NCBI GenBank assembly: GCA_947311665.1
Contig: CAMZLA010000109.1
Span: 1 to 18,020 of the forward strand
DNA length: 18,020 bases
DNA from: an uncultured Candidatus Altimarinota bacterium
GTDB lineage: Bacteria; Patescibacteriota; Gracilibacteria; CAIRYL01
Direction: 5' to 3'
The notes under the pieces were generated by a model. That model searched no databases. It had not been told where the DNA came from and worked only from the letters and a program-made list of their open reading frames with translations. Below are positions 1 through 7,125 of the stretch, piece by piece; the stretch's first letter is position 1; each line of letters begins with the position of its first letter. The position numbers and the translations under genes were made by a program.

Positions 1-2
1 AA

Positions 3-1337
3 TTTCAGAAAAATTTAATTAAATATGGAGTTGAATATGCATCTTCAAAAACAAAAGGTATAGTAAAAGAACGAATGAATTATCTCTATGGTTTGCAAGA
101 TGTAACAGAAATGAAAGGAGTGCAGAGGTATGTGGAGGTGATGAAATTATCTCATTCATCAGCATTAAAGAAATTAAAAAATTGGTCTCTCTCTTCATCT
201 TCTGGAGTAACAAATGGATCAAAAGCTTCTGATGCAACAAGTCTTGAAGGAATAAAAGAATCAACAATATTTGGTATGAATGTTTTTTATGATTTTTTGG
301 TTGAAAATAACTTCATTCAAAACGGGGAGAATGTTGTATGTACTGGAGGGACTGAAGATGGACATAGTGTAAGCAGTAAATTGAATGGATGCACTCATTC
401 TGGGGGAGATAAATTTGATGTTGGGTATGGATCAAATGGCTTTTCTCGGAAGGAAATGTTAAAATATTTTCATGACAATGGAATAAAAGGTAAAAAAAAG
501 AGTGGGTATAATAGAAATCTTGTTTATATTTTTACTTATAAAGGAGTTACTTTCCAGTATCATGATGAAACAACTCATGGAGATATTGCTGTATTATCGG
601 TAAATAACAATAGCTATAAAAAATCTAAGCTCCCTAATTCCTCTAAAAAAAATATAGAAAAAAAAGAAAAAATTCCACAATATACAATTGTTAAATGTAC
701 TACAGCTCAAGCCATTAAATATGAAAGAAGTGGGAAAGTATTTGATAGTTCAGGAAGGAGAATTATGTATTGTATTACGGATACAGCCCCTTTTTCCCTT
801 AGGAAATCAAAAATCCCTCATTCAAAGAAATATGGGGCAGCTCATGGGACAGGTTTTGATGAACTTGAGCATGGAAAGGCTAATGATTTCAAGGTTTCTC
901 AATCATCAATAAACCAAGGGGCAAGAAAAACTGATTATGCATATCTTGTTACTAAAAAAGGCTTACTTATAAATTTTTTTCCGGACAATTTAGGTTATGG
1001 AGCAATGGGGGAAACTCTTGTTTTAAAAAAGGCAAAAATGGATCCCAATTTTAATTATAATACTATAGCTGTTGAATTTGCTTTGCGAGCAGATAATAGC
1101 AATGGAGATGGAGTAGAACCATTAAATAATGCTCAGAAAGCTGCAGGGAAATATTTCTTTGCAATGATTAGGGCAAAGCATAATATTCCAAAAAATCATT
1201 TATTTACATCGAGGGATCCTGTGCGAGGAATTCCAGAATCTCATATTGATGATTTTAGTGATTCAGATCGTATTGCTTTGGGTATTCCAACAAAATCAGA
1301 AGCTCATGATTTTATTAACAGTATAAGAGTTGCATAA
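3..1337 (+). CDS. Partial two-domain cell-wall enzyme: M15-type peptidase plus amidase-like region (5' end missing)
   Basis: The frame is open from base 3 to the TAA at 1335-1337 with no stop upstream of the ATG at 75, so the true start probably lies left of the window and ATG 75 is internal. Counting from that ATG, residues 107-115 (THSGGDKFD) fit the M15 zinc motif HxxGxAxD with His108 and Asp115, and residues 165-168 (ETTH) fit the ExxH motif carrying the catalytic Glu and third zinc ligand. M15 enzymes include D-Ala-D-Ala carboxypeptidases and phage endolysins that cut peptidoglycan peptides. A Lys-rich linker (about 181-201) leads to a C-terminal region resembling the amidase_2 fold: a strand NTIAVEF (329-335), helix NAQKAAGKYFF and IPKNHLFTSRD (371-381). 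The usual first HHT zinc motif is not seen; ITDTA (234-238) may be its degenerate counterpart. Convergent with dnaA. The M15 assignment is fairly good, the amidase assignment is inference; substrate and location are unknown. Confidence 0.6.
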   Translation, partial: FQKNLIKYGVEYASSKTKGIVKERMNYLYGLQDVTEMKGVQRYVEVMKLSHSSALKKLKNWSLSSSSGVTNGSKASDATSLEGIKESTIFGMNVFYDFLVENNFIQNGENVVCTGGTEDGHSVSSKLNGCTHSGGDKFDVGYGSNGFSRKEMLKYFHDNGIKGKKKSGYNRNLVYIFTYKGVTFQYHDETTHGDIAVLSVNNNSYKKSKLPNSSKKNIEKKEKIPQYTIVKCTTAQAIKYERSGKVFDSSGRRIMYCITDTAPFSLRKSKIPHSKKYGAAHGTGFDELEHGKANDFKVSQSSINQGARKTDYAYLVTKKGLLINFFPDNLGYGAMGETLVLKKAKMDPNFNYNTIAVEFALRADNSNGDGVEPLNNAQKAAGKYFFAMIRAKHNIPKNHLFTSRDPVRGIPESHIDDFSDSDRIALGIPTKSEAHDFINSIRVA

Positions 1338-1362
1338 GAATTTTCTTTTTATCTCTCCTTCC

Positions 1363-2823
1363 TTAAAACTCAAACCCTTCCTCCAAAACTTTAATCTCTT
1401 TCCAAAATTCAGGATCTTCCTTAATCTGTTTTTTTATTTTTTTTGTCGCATGTAAAACAGAGGTATGATCTCGCCCAGAAAATAAATCTCCAATAGCCTG
1501 CAAAGAAGCATTGAAATGTTTTTGCATGAGATACATAGAAACTTGTCGAGGAATCATATACATTCGAGACCTTTTTTTCCCTAACACTTCATCAGTTTCG
1601 GTATGATAATGCTCACTCACTGCTTCAACCAGCTCTTGCATTGTCGATATTTTTTTTACTGATTGAATTCCCACCCCCATAATATTGTTTTTAATATCAA
1701 CTCCTTTATTCAATTTTCGGAGCATATCAGCAATTTTTTCTGTTGTGGGAGTTGTTCCTGTTAGCTCTATCATCGCTTTCAATTGCAAAATAACTCCTTG
1801 CAATTCACGAATAGAGTGTTGAGTATTGTATGCAATAAAATTTAAAACATCTTCTTCTAGCATTACCCCTGCTTCACTTGCTTTTACTTGTGAAATAGCA
1901 AGACGAGTTTCAAAATCTGGAAATTGGACATCGGCAATCATTCCCATAGAAAATCGACTTTTCACCCTGTCTTCTGTAAGTTCCAATTCCATAGGTGGTC
2001 TATCTGATGAAAAAATCATCTGCTTTTTTCCATTATATAAATCATTGAATAGATGAAAAAATATTTCTTGGGTTCTGTCTTTTCCTGCAAGAAATTGAAT
2101 ATCGTCTAAAATAAAAACATCTACTTGTCGATATTTTTTTCGTACTTGTTCCATTTTTCGTTTTTGAATAGCATCTACTACTTCTGCAATAAAATTTTCT
2201 GTTGTGAGATATACAACGAGTTTGTTTGGATATTTTCGTAAAATTTCATTGGCTGTTGCTTGCAAAAGATGTGTTTTCCCCAACCCAACAGAACCATAAA
2301 TAAATAATGGATTATATGCTCCTCCTGGTTTATTGGCAACCGCTTGACTCGCTGCATGTGCTAGTTGACTTTCTTCTCCAATAACAAAATTTCTCAATGT
2401 ATAATTACTATCGAGCATCTTGGAAATAAATGTTTCATTTCCTTTTTTTATTCGTACTGATGATTGTTTTGGTAGTTTTCTTACATTTGTTGTTTTTTCT
2501 GATGAAGAAGAATTTGATGAGTTTTCAGCAAATAATTTTTTCATATCAACGGACATATGACTATTGTCTCCTTCTAAACTTCCATCTACTTCTACTTCAA
2601 TTTTTTGAATAGCAGGATATGTTTTTCGTAAAATATCAAGAATATGTTTTGAATGATTTTTTATAAATTCTTCATAAAAAATTCGTGAAGTAATAATAGT
2701 TGCAGTTGTATCATTTACTTCTTTCAATGAACTATTCATAAACCATGTCATTACTTTCCCTTTAGGAATTTTTGTTGCAAGTTCAACAAGTACATTTTCC
2801 CAAAAAGGCAATAAATCTGGCAT
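1363..2823 (-). CDS. dnaA: Chromosomal replication initiator protein DnaA
   Basis: DnaA is the AAA+ ATPase that binds DnaA boxes, melts the origin and loads the helicase. All four domains are visible in the 486 residues: domain I (about 1-85), a Ser/Asn-rich linker (86-135), the AAA+ core with Walker A GSVGLGKT (177-184) and Walker B VFILDDIQF (236-244), an arginine-finger region RVKSRF (286-291), and the C-terminal DNA-binding domain with signature GRDHTSVLHA (450-459). Length is normal for the family. Walker A has Ser where Gly or Pro is commoner, which should be tolerated. The ATG at 2821-2823 begins a typical domain I and no Shine-Dalgarno precedes it. It faces away from yraN; dnaN is not adjacent, unlike in many bacteria. 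A promoter and one DnaA box lie just upstream, which would allow autoregulation. Confidence 0.98.
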   Translation of the reverse strand: MPDLLPFWENVLVELATKIPKGKVMTWFMNSSLKEVNDTTATIITSRIFYEEFIKNHSKHILDILRKTYPAIQKIEVEVDGSLEGDNSHMSVDMKKLFAENSSNSSSSEKTTNVRKLPKQSSVRIKKGNETFISKMLDSNYTLRNFVIGEESQLAHAASQAVANKPGGAYNPLFIYGSVGLGKTHLLQATANEILRKYPNKLVVYLTTENFIAEVVDAIQKRKMEQVRKKYRQVDVFILDDIQFLAGKDRTQEIFFHLFNDLYNGKKQMIFSSDRPPMELELTEDRVKSRFSMGMIADVQFPDFETRLAISQVKASEAGVMLEEDVLNFIAYNTQHSIRELQGVILQLKAMIELTGTTPTTEKIADMLRKLNKGVDIKNNIMGVGIQSVKKISTMQELVEAVSEHYHTETDEVLGKKRSRMYMIPRQVSMYLMQKHFNASLQAIGDLFSGRDHTSVLHATKKIKKQIKEDPEFWKEIKVLEEGFEF

Positions 2824-2836
2824 AAAAATAAATAAT

Positions 2837-2866
2837 ATTACATATTGATAGGACTCATAGTGTAAA
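2837..2866 (-). promoter_or_regulatory. Candidate dnaA promoter
   Basis: Read on the minus strand, TTTACA (2866-2861) is followed after 18 bases by TGTAAT (2842-2837), each one mismatch from the sigma-70 consensus. The predicted start near 2830 would leave a leader of only about seven bases before the dnaA ATG, so the transcript would be almost leaderless. This is by pattern only. Confidence 0.45.
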
Positions 2867-2868
2867 AG

Positions 2869-2877
2869 TTTTCCACA
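2869..2877 (+). promoter_or_regulatory. Single DnaA box
   Basis: TTTTCCACA fits the relaxed DnaA-box consensus TTWTNCACA. It sits three bases upstream of the -35 of the candidate dnaA promoter, next to a very A+T-rich stretch (2878-2940). One box is enough for dnaA autoregulation but is weak support for an origin, which normally has a cluster. Confidence 0.5.
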
Positions 2878-2926
2878 AAATATGCAATATACTATTTTAT
2901 AATTTTTTATATATGATATTCTTTTT

Positions 2927-2932
2927 TATAAT
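2927..2932 (+). promoter_or_regulatory. Candidate -10 element for yraN
   Basis: A perfect TATAAT lies 20 bases before the yraN ATG, with no good -35 at the expected distance (2904-2909 is T-rich). If used, transcription would start about 14 bases before the gene. In such A+T-rich DNA a chance match is possible. Confidence 0.3.
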
Positions 2933-2952
2933 ATATCCATCAGAGTTGTTGT

Positions 2953-3324
2953 ATGTCTCGAAAATTAGGAATTATTGGTGAAAATTTAGCATCGGAATAT
3001 TTAGAAAAAAAAGGGTATATTATTCTTCAAAAAAATTTTTGTATTCCAGGTGGAGAAATAGATATTATTGCAATGGATGAAAATATTTTTGTTTTTATTG
3101 AGGTGAAAATGAGGTCTCAGGGAAATCATGGAACACCTGAAGAAAGTATAACTCCGCGAAAATTAAATTTTTTACGAAGGTCTATTCATAAATATTTTCT
3201 TAAAAAAAATATTTCTCTCTATGATGTTGATTTTAGAATGGATTTAATTGCTATTGAAAATAATTATATAGGAGATATTGCAATACGGCATTATAAAAAT
3301 GCATTTCTATTTGATGATTTCTAA
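2953..3324 (+). CDS. yraN: YraN/UPF0102 family nuclease-fold protein
   Basis: This 123-residue protein belongs to the YraN (UPF0102) family, which has a restriction-endonuclease-like fold related to archaeal Holliday junction resolvases; its precise cellular role is not settled. The signature is clear: an N-terminal helix with GENLASEYLEKKGY, then GGEIDII (33-39) and FVFIEVKMR (46-54), giving the putative catalytic set Glu35, Asp37, Glu50 and Lys52. Length matches the family (about 115-130). The ATG at 2953 places the conserved GxxGExxA motif at the usual distance from the N-terminus. It is transcribed divergently from dnaA with 129 bases between them, and ilvC follows on the same strand after 71 bases. 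No Shine-Dalgarno is visible. Confidence 0.93.
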   Translation: MSRKLGIIGENLASEYLEKKGYIILQKNFCIPGGEIDIIAMDENIFVFIEVKMRSQGNHGTPEESITPRKLNFLRRSIHKYFLKKNISLYDVDFRMDLIAIENNYIGDIAIRHYKNAFLFDDF

Positions 3325-3344
3325 AGAATACGATACTCTTTTTT

Positions 3345-3374
3345 TTGAATACCTTTATTAAGGGAATTTAAAAA
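3345..3374 (+). promoter_or_regulatory. Weak candidate ilvC promoter
   Basis: TTGAAT (3345-3350) followed after 18 bases by TAAAAA (3369-3374) is a poor but possible sigma-70 promoter in the 71-base gap between yraN and ilvC. No terminator is seen after yraN, so co-transcription is the alternative. Confidence 0.2.
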
Positions 3375-3395
3375 TTATTATTTAACATAGTACAT

Positions 3396-4379
3396 ATGGA
3401 ACTTTTATATGAAAAAGATGCTGATAGAAGCATTATATCAGGAAAAAAAATTGCAGTTATTGGATATGGAGCACAAGGAAGAGCTCAAGCATTGATGATG
3501 CATGATTCTGGAGTTGATGTTGTTGTTGGTTTACGAGAAGGAGGAGCATCATGGAACCTTGCACAGGAAGATGGTTTGAAAGTTGCAACTATTTCTGAAG
3601 CAGCAAAACAAGCCGATATTATTCATATTCTTATTCCTGATGAAGTGCAGGCAAAAGTATATGAAGCAGAAATTGAAGAATATATTATAGAAGGAAAAAC
3701 ACTTTCTTTTTCTCATGGGTTCAATATTATTTTTAATAAAATAACACCACCAGAAGGGGTTGATGTTATTATGGTTGCACCAAAAGCTCCTGGTACAGAA
3801 GAAAGAAAAGTATACCTTGAAGGATTTGGAGTTCCAGCTTTAATTGCTGTTGAAAAAAATGAAACAGGAAAAGCAAAAGATATTGCATTGGCAATGGCAG
3901 ATGCAATGCACTTTACAAAAGCAGGAGTAATGGAATGTTCGTTTGGTCAAGAAGCATATGAAGATTTATTTGGAGAACAAGCGGTTCTTTGTGGGGGAGC
4001 AGTAGAACTTGTAAAAGTAGGATTTGAAGTTTTAACAGAGGCCGGGTATCCACCAGAAATGGCATATTTTGAATGTCTTCACGAATTAAAACTTATTATA
4101 GATTTGATTTATGAAGGAGGAATTGAACATATGTATGAAGTTGTTTCAAATACAGCAGAATATGGAGGACGAACTGTTGGTCCAAAAATTATCACATCAA
4201 CTGCAAAAGAAGCAATGCAAGAAGCATTGAAACGAGTAGAAAATGGGAAATTTTGTGATGAATATTTAGAAGATTTTGAAAATGGATTTGAAAATTTGAA
4301 TAAAATGCGAGAAGAAGGGAAAACTCATCCTATTGAAATTCATGGAGCTGAAATTAGAAAATTATTTGAAAAAAAATAA
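3396..4379 (+). CDS. ilvC: Ketol-acid reductoisomerase (class I)
   Basis: The enzyme isomerises and reduces acetolactate or acetohydroxybutyrate to the dihydroxy acids of valine and isoleucine synthesis, using NAD(P)H and Mg2+. The 327 residues match the short class I form. The N-terminal Rossmann motif is GYGAQGRAQA (23-32); the cofactor loop LREGGASW (46-53) has Arg and Ser in positions typical of NADPH use. Conserved His107 lies in SHGFNI, and the metal-binding acids Asp190, Glu194, Glu226 and Glu230 are all present in the knotted C-terminal domain. The PGTEER variant (132-137) replaces the commoner PGHTVR. Nothing looks degraded, so it is probably active. No other branched-chain gene (ilvB, ilvN, ilvD, leuA) is nearby, which is odd for a pathway enzyme. 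A terminator hairpin follows directly. Confidence 0.97.
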   Translation: MELLYEKDADRSIISGKKIAVIGYGAQGRAQALMMHDSGVDVVVGLREGGASWNLAQEDGLKVATISEAAKQADIIHILIPDEVQAKVYEAEIEEYIIEGKTLSFSHGFNIIFNKITPPEGVDVIMVAPKAPGTEERKVYLEGFGVPALIAVEKNETGKAKDIALAMADAMHFTKAGVMECSFGQEAYEDLFGEQAVLCGGAVELVKVGFEVLTEAGYPPEMAYFECLHELKLIIDLIYEGGIEHMYEVVSNTAEYGGRTVGPKIITSTAKEAMQEALKRVENGKFCDEYLEDFENGFENLNKMREEGKTHPIEIHGAEIRKLFEKK

Positions 4380-4396
4380 TATATTTTTTTAGGACT

Positions 4397-4431
4397 AAAA
4401 AAGAACATATTCTATGAATATGTTCTTTTTT
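4397..4431. terminator. Bidirectional intrinsic terminator between ilvC and the yggS-family gene
   Basis: A perfect 16-bp stem (4397-4412 with 4416-4431) closes on a three-base loop TAT. The left arm begins with an A-run and the right arm ends with a T-run, so the hairpin has a U-tract in either direction. It lies between two convergent genes and probably ends both transcripts. Confidence 0.85.
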
Positions 4432-4472
4432 ATTATAAGAATTTTTATAAAATATAGATATTTCTAATAATT

Positions 4473-5168
4473 TCACCGTTTCCCAAAAATAGCAGTCCCA
4501 ATTCTCACGATTGTTGCCCCTTCTTCAATTGCTATTTGATAATCATTACTCATTCCCATAGACAACTCTGTAAAATAATTTATATTTTTCATCAAAAATA
4601 CTTTTTGCATTTCATCAAAAATATTTTTCATTTCTCTGTAATATTTTCTTTTTTCATCATTTGTAATCCCATATTGTAAAATAGTAAAGAGTCCAGTTAT
4701 TTTAATATTTTGTAATGATGAAAAATTATAATTATTTATTATTTCTTTAGCTTTCATTTTTGTAAATCCTGTTTTTTTTTCATCATTAGATATATTGATA
4801 TTGAGAAAAATTTCCATTATTTTGTTTTCTTCTTTGGAAATTTTATTTATTCTCTCCATTAAAGAAAGAGAGTCAACAGTTTCTATGCAATCAAAAAACT
4901 GAATAGTTTTTCTTACTTTATTTTTCTGCAATTTCCCAATAAAATGTTTTTTATTGGGAAAAGAGTTCAATATTTCTTTTTTTTCAAGAGCTTCTTGCAG
5001 TCTATTTTCTCCAATAATAATTTTTTCATCGATAATTGCCGATTGTAATGTTTGCTTATGGAAATGGGTTTTTGTAGCAATGAGAATTTTAGCATTATGA
5101 TTATGGATTTGAGAAATTTGAGAAAGAATATTTGTGATGTTTTTTTTAATTGCATTATATCTATTCAT
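4473..5168 (-). CDS. yggS: YggS/PROSC family pyridoxal-phosphate homeostasis protein
   Basis: Members of this family (E. coli YggS, human PLPBP) bind pyridoxal 5'-phosphate on a single TIM-barrel and buffer vitamin B6 and amino-acid metabolism; no robust catalytic activity is known. The 231 residues show the expected order: AKILIATKT (26-34) with the PLP-binding lysine at 33, IGENRLQE (52-59), the FIGKLQKNK motif (76-84), KKTGF in the middle, and SMGMSNDY followed by IRIG-like VRIGTAIFGKR at the C-terminus. The stop is TGA (4475-4473 on the minus strand), one of only two in the window. Reading through it would add only Gly-Asn-Tyr before TAG, so it does not decide the genetic code. It is monocistronic, convergent with ilvC and divergent from the ribosomal cluster. 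Confidence 0.95.
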   Translation of the reverse strand: MNRYNAIKKNITNILSQISQIHNHNAKILIATKTHFHKQTLQSAIIDEKIIIGENRLQEALEKKEILNSFPNKKHFIGKLQKNKVRKTIQFFDCIETVDSLSLMERINKISKEENKIMEIFLNINISNDEKKTGFTKMKAKEIINNYNFSSLQNIKITGLFTILQYGITNDEKRKYYREMKNIFDEMQKVFLMKNINYFTELSMGMSNDYQIAIEEGATIVRIGTAIFGKR

Positions 5169-5239
5169 ATTTTTTTATAAAATTTTTATAAGATGTATAT
5201 AGGTTTTTATATATTATTGAGAAGTCTAAAATATCACTC

Positions 5240-5268
5240 ATTATACTACTCTAATTTTTGAGTAACAA
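5240..5268 (-). promoter_or_regulatory. Candidate promoter of the yggS-family gene
   Basis: On the minus strand TTGTTA (5268-5263) and a perfect TATAAT (5245-5240) are separated by 17 bases. The predicted leader is about 65 bases. A plus-strand TATACT (5242-5247) overlaps the same site, so the element could fire both ways. Confidence 0.35.
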
Positions 5269-5320
5269 CAATAAAAATAACAATATATATAGAGTGAGAA
5301 TAAAAAAGAAAAGAAAAAAC

Positions 5321-5348
5321 TTGACAAGAGATACTGTTTCATGAAAAT
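5321..5348 (+). promoter_or_regulatory. Candidate promoter of the ribosomal protein cluster
   Basis: A perfect -35 TTGACA (5321-5326) is followed after 16 bases by GAAAAT (5343-5348), a mediocre -10. The predicted leader to rplP is about 130 bases. The palindrome TTTCATGAAA (5337-5346) overlaps the spacer and the -10, which is where a repressor would bind, but no such regulator is known here. Confidence 0.4.
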
Positions 5349-5483
5349 ATCTATCAGCTTTACAGAAAGTCTTGGTATGAGCATTTATTGCAAGAGATGA
5401 AAAACTCCCTTGAAAAGATGTTGAAAACTAAGGCATTTAACTAATGTATAGAAAAATTATTAAAAAATTATTGTAAAATTTAT

Positions 5484-5903
5484 ATGTTACTTCCAAAGAG
5501 AACAAAGCATCGAAAAGAATTTCGAGGTCGTGGTAAGGGTGGAGGAAAAGCTCAAAGAGGAGCTAGAATTGCCTTTGGTACATTCGGTATAAAATCTATG
5601 ACTTATGGGGAAATCACTTCTCGTCAAATTGAAGCTGCTCGTCAGACAATTTCTCGAGCAATGAAGAGGGCTGGAAAATTATGGATTCGTATATTTCCAC
5701 ATACTCCTATTACGCGAAAGGCGGCAGAGGTTCCTATGGGATCTGGTAAAGGGTCTGTTGATTTTTATGTTGCAAGAACAAAACCTGGAACAATATTGTT
5801 TGAAGTTGAGGGTGTTACTGAGGAAGTTGCAAGAGAAGCGTTTCGGTTAGCAGGTCATAAATTCTCTGTTAAAACTCGGTTTGTTTCAAAATTTGATTCT
5901 TAA
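5484..5903 (+). CDS. rplP: 50S ribosomal protein L16 (uL16)
   Basis: L16 binds 23S rRNA near the peptidyl-transferase centre and helps position A-site tRNA. The 139-residue protein is full length and shows the N-terminal basic MLLPKRTKHRK, the SRQIEAARQTISR helix (about 47-59), GKLWIRIFP, the loop MGSGKGSVDF and the C-terminal HKFSVKT. ATG 5484 gives the canonical N-terminus. It is the first gene of the cluster here. In most bacteria it follows rpsC and precedes rpmC, so the upstream partners (S10, L3, L4, L23, L2, S19, L22, S3) must be encoded elsewhere or be missing. rpmC follows after 18 bases. Confidence 0.98.
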   Translation: MLLPKRTKHRKEFRGRGKGGGKAQRGARIAFGTFGIKSMTYGEITSRQIEAARQTISRAMKRAGKLWIRIFPHTPITRKAAEVPMGSGKGSVDFYVARTKPGTILFEVEGVTEEVAREAFRLAGHKFSVKTRFVSKFDS

Positions 5904-5921
5904 AAATTATTACTACAAGAT

Positions 5922-6137
5922 ATGAAAAAAGAAGATTACGCATCGTTGGAAAAGATGACGATTTCAGAGCTTCTCAAGAAGTTGGAAATTGCTCGAAGAG
6001 ATTCAGCATCAATCAAAATTAATGCACGAGTTGGGCAAGAGAAGAATACTTCAACTGTTCGTATGGCTCGAAAAAATGTAGCGCGAATTCAAACAGCAAT
6101 TTCTGCTGTTGAAAAAAAAGAACTTTTAGCTGTATAA
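5922..6137 (+). CDS. rpmC: 50S ribosomal protein L29 (uL29)
   Basis: L29 is a small two-helix protein beside the polypeptide exit tunnel and forms part of the docking area for trigger factor and SRP. The 71 residues contain the usual pattern: a start helix with MTISELLKKLEIARRD and a second helix with TSTVRMARKNVARIQTAIS, corresponding to the family RxxRRxIAR-like segment. The length is typical (60-75). Position between L16 and S17 confirms the call, since sequence conservation in this protein is weak. rpsQ starts three bases after its stop codon, so the two are likely translated together. Confidence 0.93.
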   Translation: MKKEDYASLEKMTISELLKKLEIARRDSASIKINARVGQEKNTSTVRMARKNVARIQTAISAVEKKELLAV

Positions 6138-6140
6138 TAT

Positions 6141-6365
6141 ATGAGAATAAAAAAAGGTGTTGTTGTTTCTTCTAAAGGAGATAAAACAATTGTGGTTCGG
6201 GTTGATTCATACTTTAAGCATCCGCTGTATGAAAAAAGAGTTTTGAGATCTAAGAAATTTCATGCTCATGATGAAAACAATTCATGTAATGAAGGCGATT
6301 TAGTTGTAATTTCTGAATGTCGTCCTTATTCAAAATTGAAGAGATGGATAGTGAGGGAGGGGTAG
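6141..6365 (+). CDS. rpsQ: 30S ribosomal protein S17 (uS17)
   Basis: S17 is an OB-fold protein that binds 16S rRNA early in 30S assembly. Its 74 residues carry the family pattern: [18 protein letters not shown] at the N-terminus, [21 protein letters not shown] in the middle, and a [18 protein letters not shown] end matching the typical GDxVxIxExRPLSKxKxW. The start ATG lies three bases after the rpmC stop, with only A/T upstream. The stop is TAG, the only one seen in the window. A 37-base gap leads to rplN. Confidence 0.96.
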   Translation: MRIKKGVVVSSKGDKTIVVRVDSYFKHPLYEKRVLRSKKFHAHDENNSCNEGDLVVISECRPYSKLKRWIVREG

Positions 6366-6402
6366 TTGTTGGTTTAGTTATTTACATTTCAAGAGAAGAA
6401 TT

Positions 6403-6771
6403 ATGATTCAAACACAGTCAATGTTGGTAGTTGCAGATAACTCTGGTGCAAAAGAAGTTATGTGTATAAAAGTGCTTGGAGGTTCTAAGCGTCGATATGC
6501 TCGAGTTGGAGATCTTATCGTTGTTACAGTTCGAACAGCTGCTCCAAAGGGAGGGGTTAAAAGAAAAAGTATTCAGCGGGCAGTTGTTGTTCGTCAGAGA
6601 AAAACAATTAGACGAAAAGATGGTTCATTTCTTCGTTTTGGTGACAATGCCGTTGTCCTTCTTAATTCAGATGGAAATCCTCGAGCTACTCGAGTTTTTG
6701 GTCCTATTGCAAGAGAGGTTCGGCATAAGGGGTATCAAAAGATTGTCTCTATGGCTCCAGAAGTTTTTTAA
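6403..6771 (+). CDS. rplN: 50S ribosomal protein L14 (uL14)
   Basis: L14 sits at the subunit interface, forms bridges to 16S rRNA and contacts L19. The 122 residues align end to end with the family: [19 protein letters not shown], the [18 protein letters not shown] strand region, [18 protein letters not shown] and the closing MAPEVF. Length equals the usual 122. This is the first gene of the classical spc block and follows rpsQ directly. The purine-rich AGAGAAGAA just before its ATG is the nearest thing to a Shine-Dalgarno in the cluster but is not a good match. Confidence 0.98.
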   Translation: MIQTQSMLVVADNSGAKEVMCIKVLGGSKRRYARVGDLIVVTVRTAAPKGGVKRKSIQRAVVVRQRKTIRRKDGSFLRFGDNAVVLLNSDGNPRATRVFGPIAREVRHKGYQKIVSMAPEVF

Positions 6772-6801
6772 GAAAGTTTAGTTATTGATTTTATTGATTA
6801 T

Positions 6802-7125
6802 ATGAAAATAAAGAAAGGTGACATTGTTGTAATAATTTCTGGAAAAGATTCTGGGAAAGAAGGGGAGGTTCTTCGTGTGCTTTCTGACAAAGGGCGAGTT
6901 GTTGTTAAGGGGTGTAATATGATTACAAAACATATTAAAAAAACAGCCGATTCTGCAGGAGAAAGAATTGAGAAAGAAGCTTCTTTAGATGTTTCTAATG
7001 TTATGATTTTAGATGGAGAAGGAAAAGCTTCTCGAATTCTTTATTCTACAGATAAGAAAGGGAAGAAGATTCGGTTGTTTAAAACAACAAATAAAAATAT
7101 TTCAGAAAATTTTACTAAGGCATAA
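6802..7125 (+). CDS. rplX: 50S ribosomal protein L24 (uL24)
   Basis: L24 starts 50S assembly and lies near the exit tunnel. Its 107 residues begin with a KOW motif, MKIKKGDIVVIISGKDSGKEG (1-21), then VLRVLSDKGRVVVKGCNMITKHIKK. The C-terminal half is less conserved, as in the family, with ILDGEGKASRILYSTDKKGKKIRLFK. Length is normal. The last base of its TAA is the first base of the rplE ATG, so the genes overlap by one base and are probably translationally coupled. Confidence 0.96.
   Translation: MKIKKGDIVVIISGKDSGKEGEVLRVLSDKGRVVVKGCNMITKHIKKTADSAGERIEKEASLDVSNVMILDGEGKASRILYSTDKKGKKIRLFKTTNKNISENFTKA

Larger units (their letters stand above)
5169..5483. other. Non-coding leader between the yggS-family gene and rplP
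   Basis: This 315-base gap has no convincing gene. It probably holds divergent promoters: TTGTTA-17-TATAAT for the yggS-family gene on the minus strand (5268-5240) and a TTGACA-containing promoter for the ribosomal cluster. It also has a perfect 10-base palindrome TTTCATGAAA (5337-5346). The only ATG-initiated frame of note (5341-5400, 19 residues) has no recognisable features. I find no strong hairpin that would mark a ribosomal-protein autoregulatory leader, but I could not fold it. Confidence 0.6.

Noticed and set aside
75..77. Start codon of the first gene at ATG 75
   Set aside because: The frame is open to the left edge at base 3 with plausible protein sequence, so the gene probably begins outside the window.
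1826..2056. Plus-strand frames inside dnaA and other antisense frames across the window
   Set aside because: They lie wholly inside well-identified genes, have low-complexity hydrophobic composition and match no family; they are shadows of the real coding frame.
3352..3363. Inverted repeat CCTT-TATT-AAGG between yraN and ilvC as a terminator
   Set aside because: Only a 4-bp stem and no T-run follows.
4464..4475. UGA decoded as glycine (code 25), based on the TGA end of the yggS-family gene
   Set aside because: Read-through adds only three residues before TAG. All other genes are full length without in-frame TGA, and the other TGA stop coincides with a sensible overlapping start at 15324.
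5341..5400. 19-residue reading frame in the rplP leader
   Set aside because: No ribosome-binding signal, no recognisable features, and length well within chance; its ATG is part of the palindrome.
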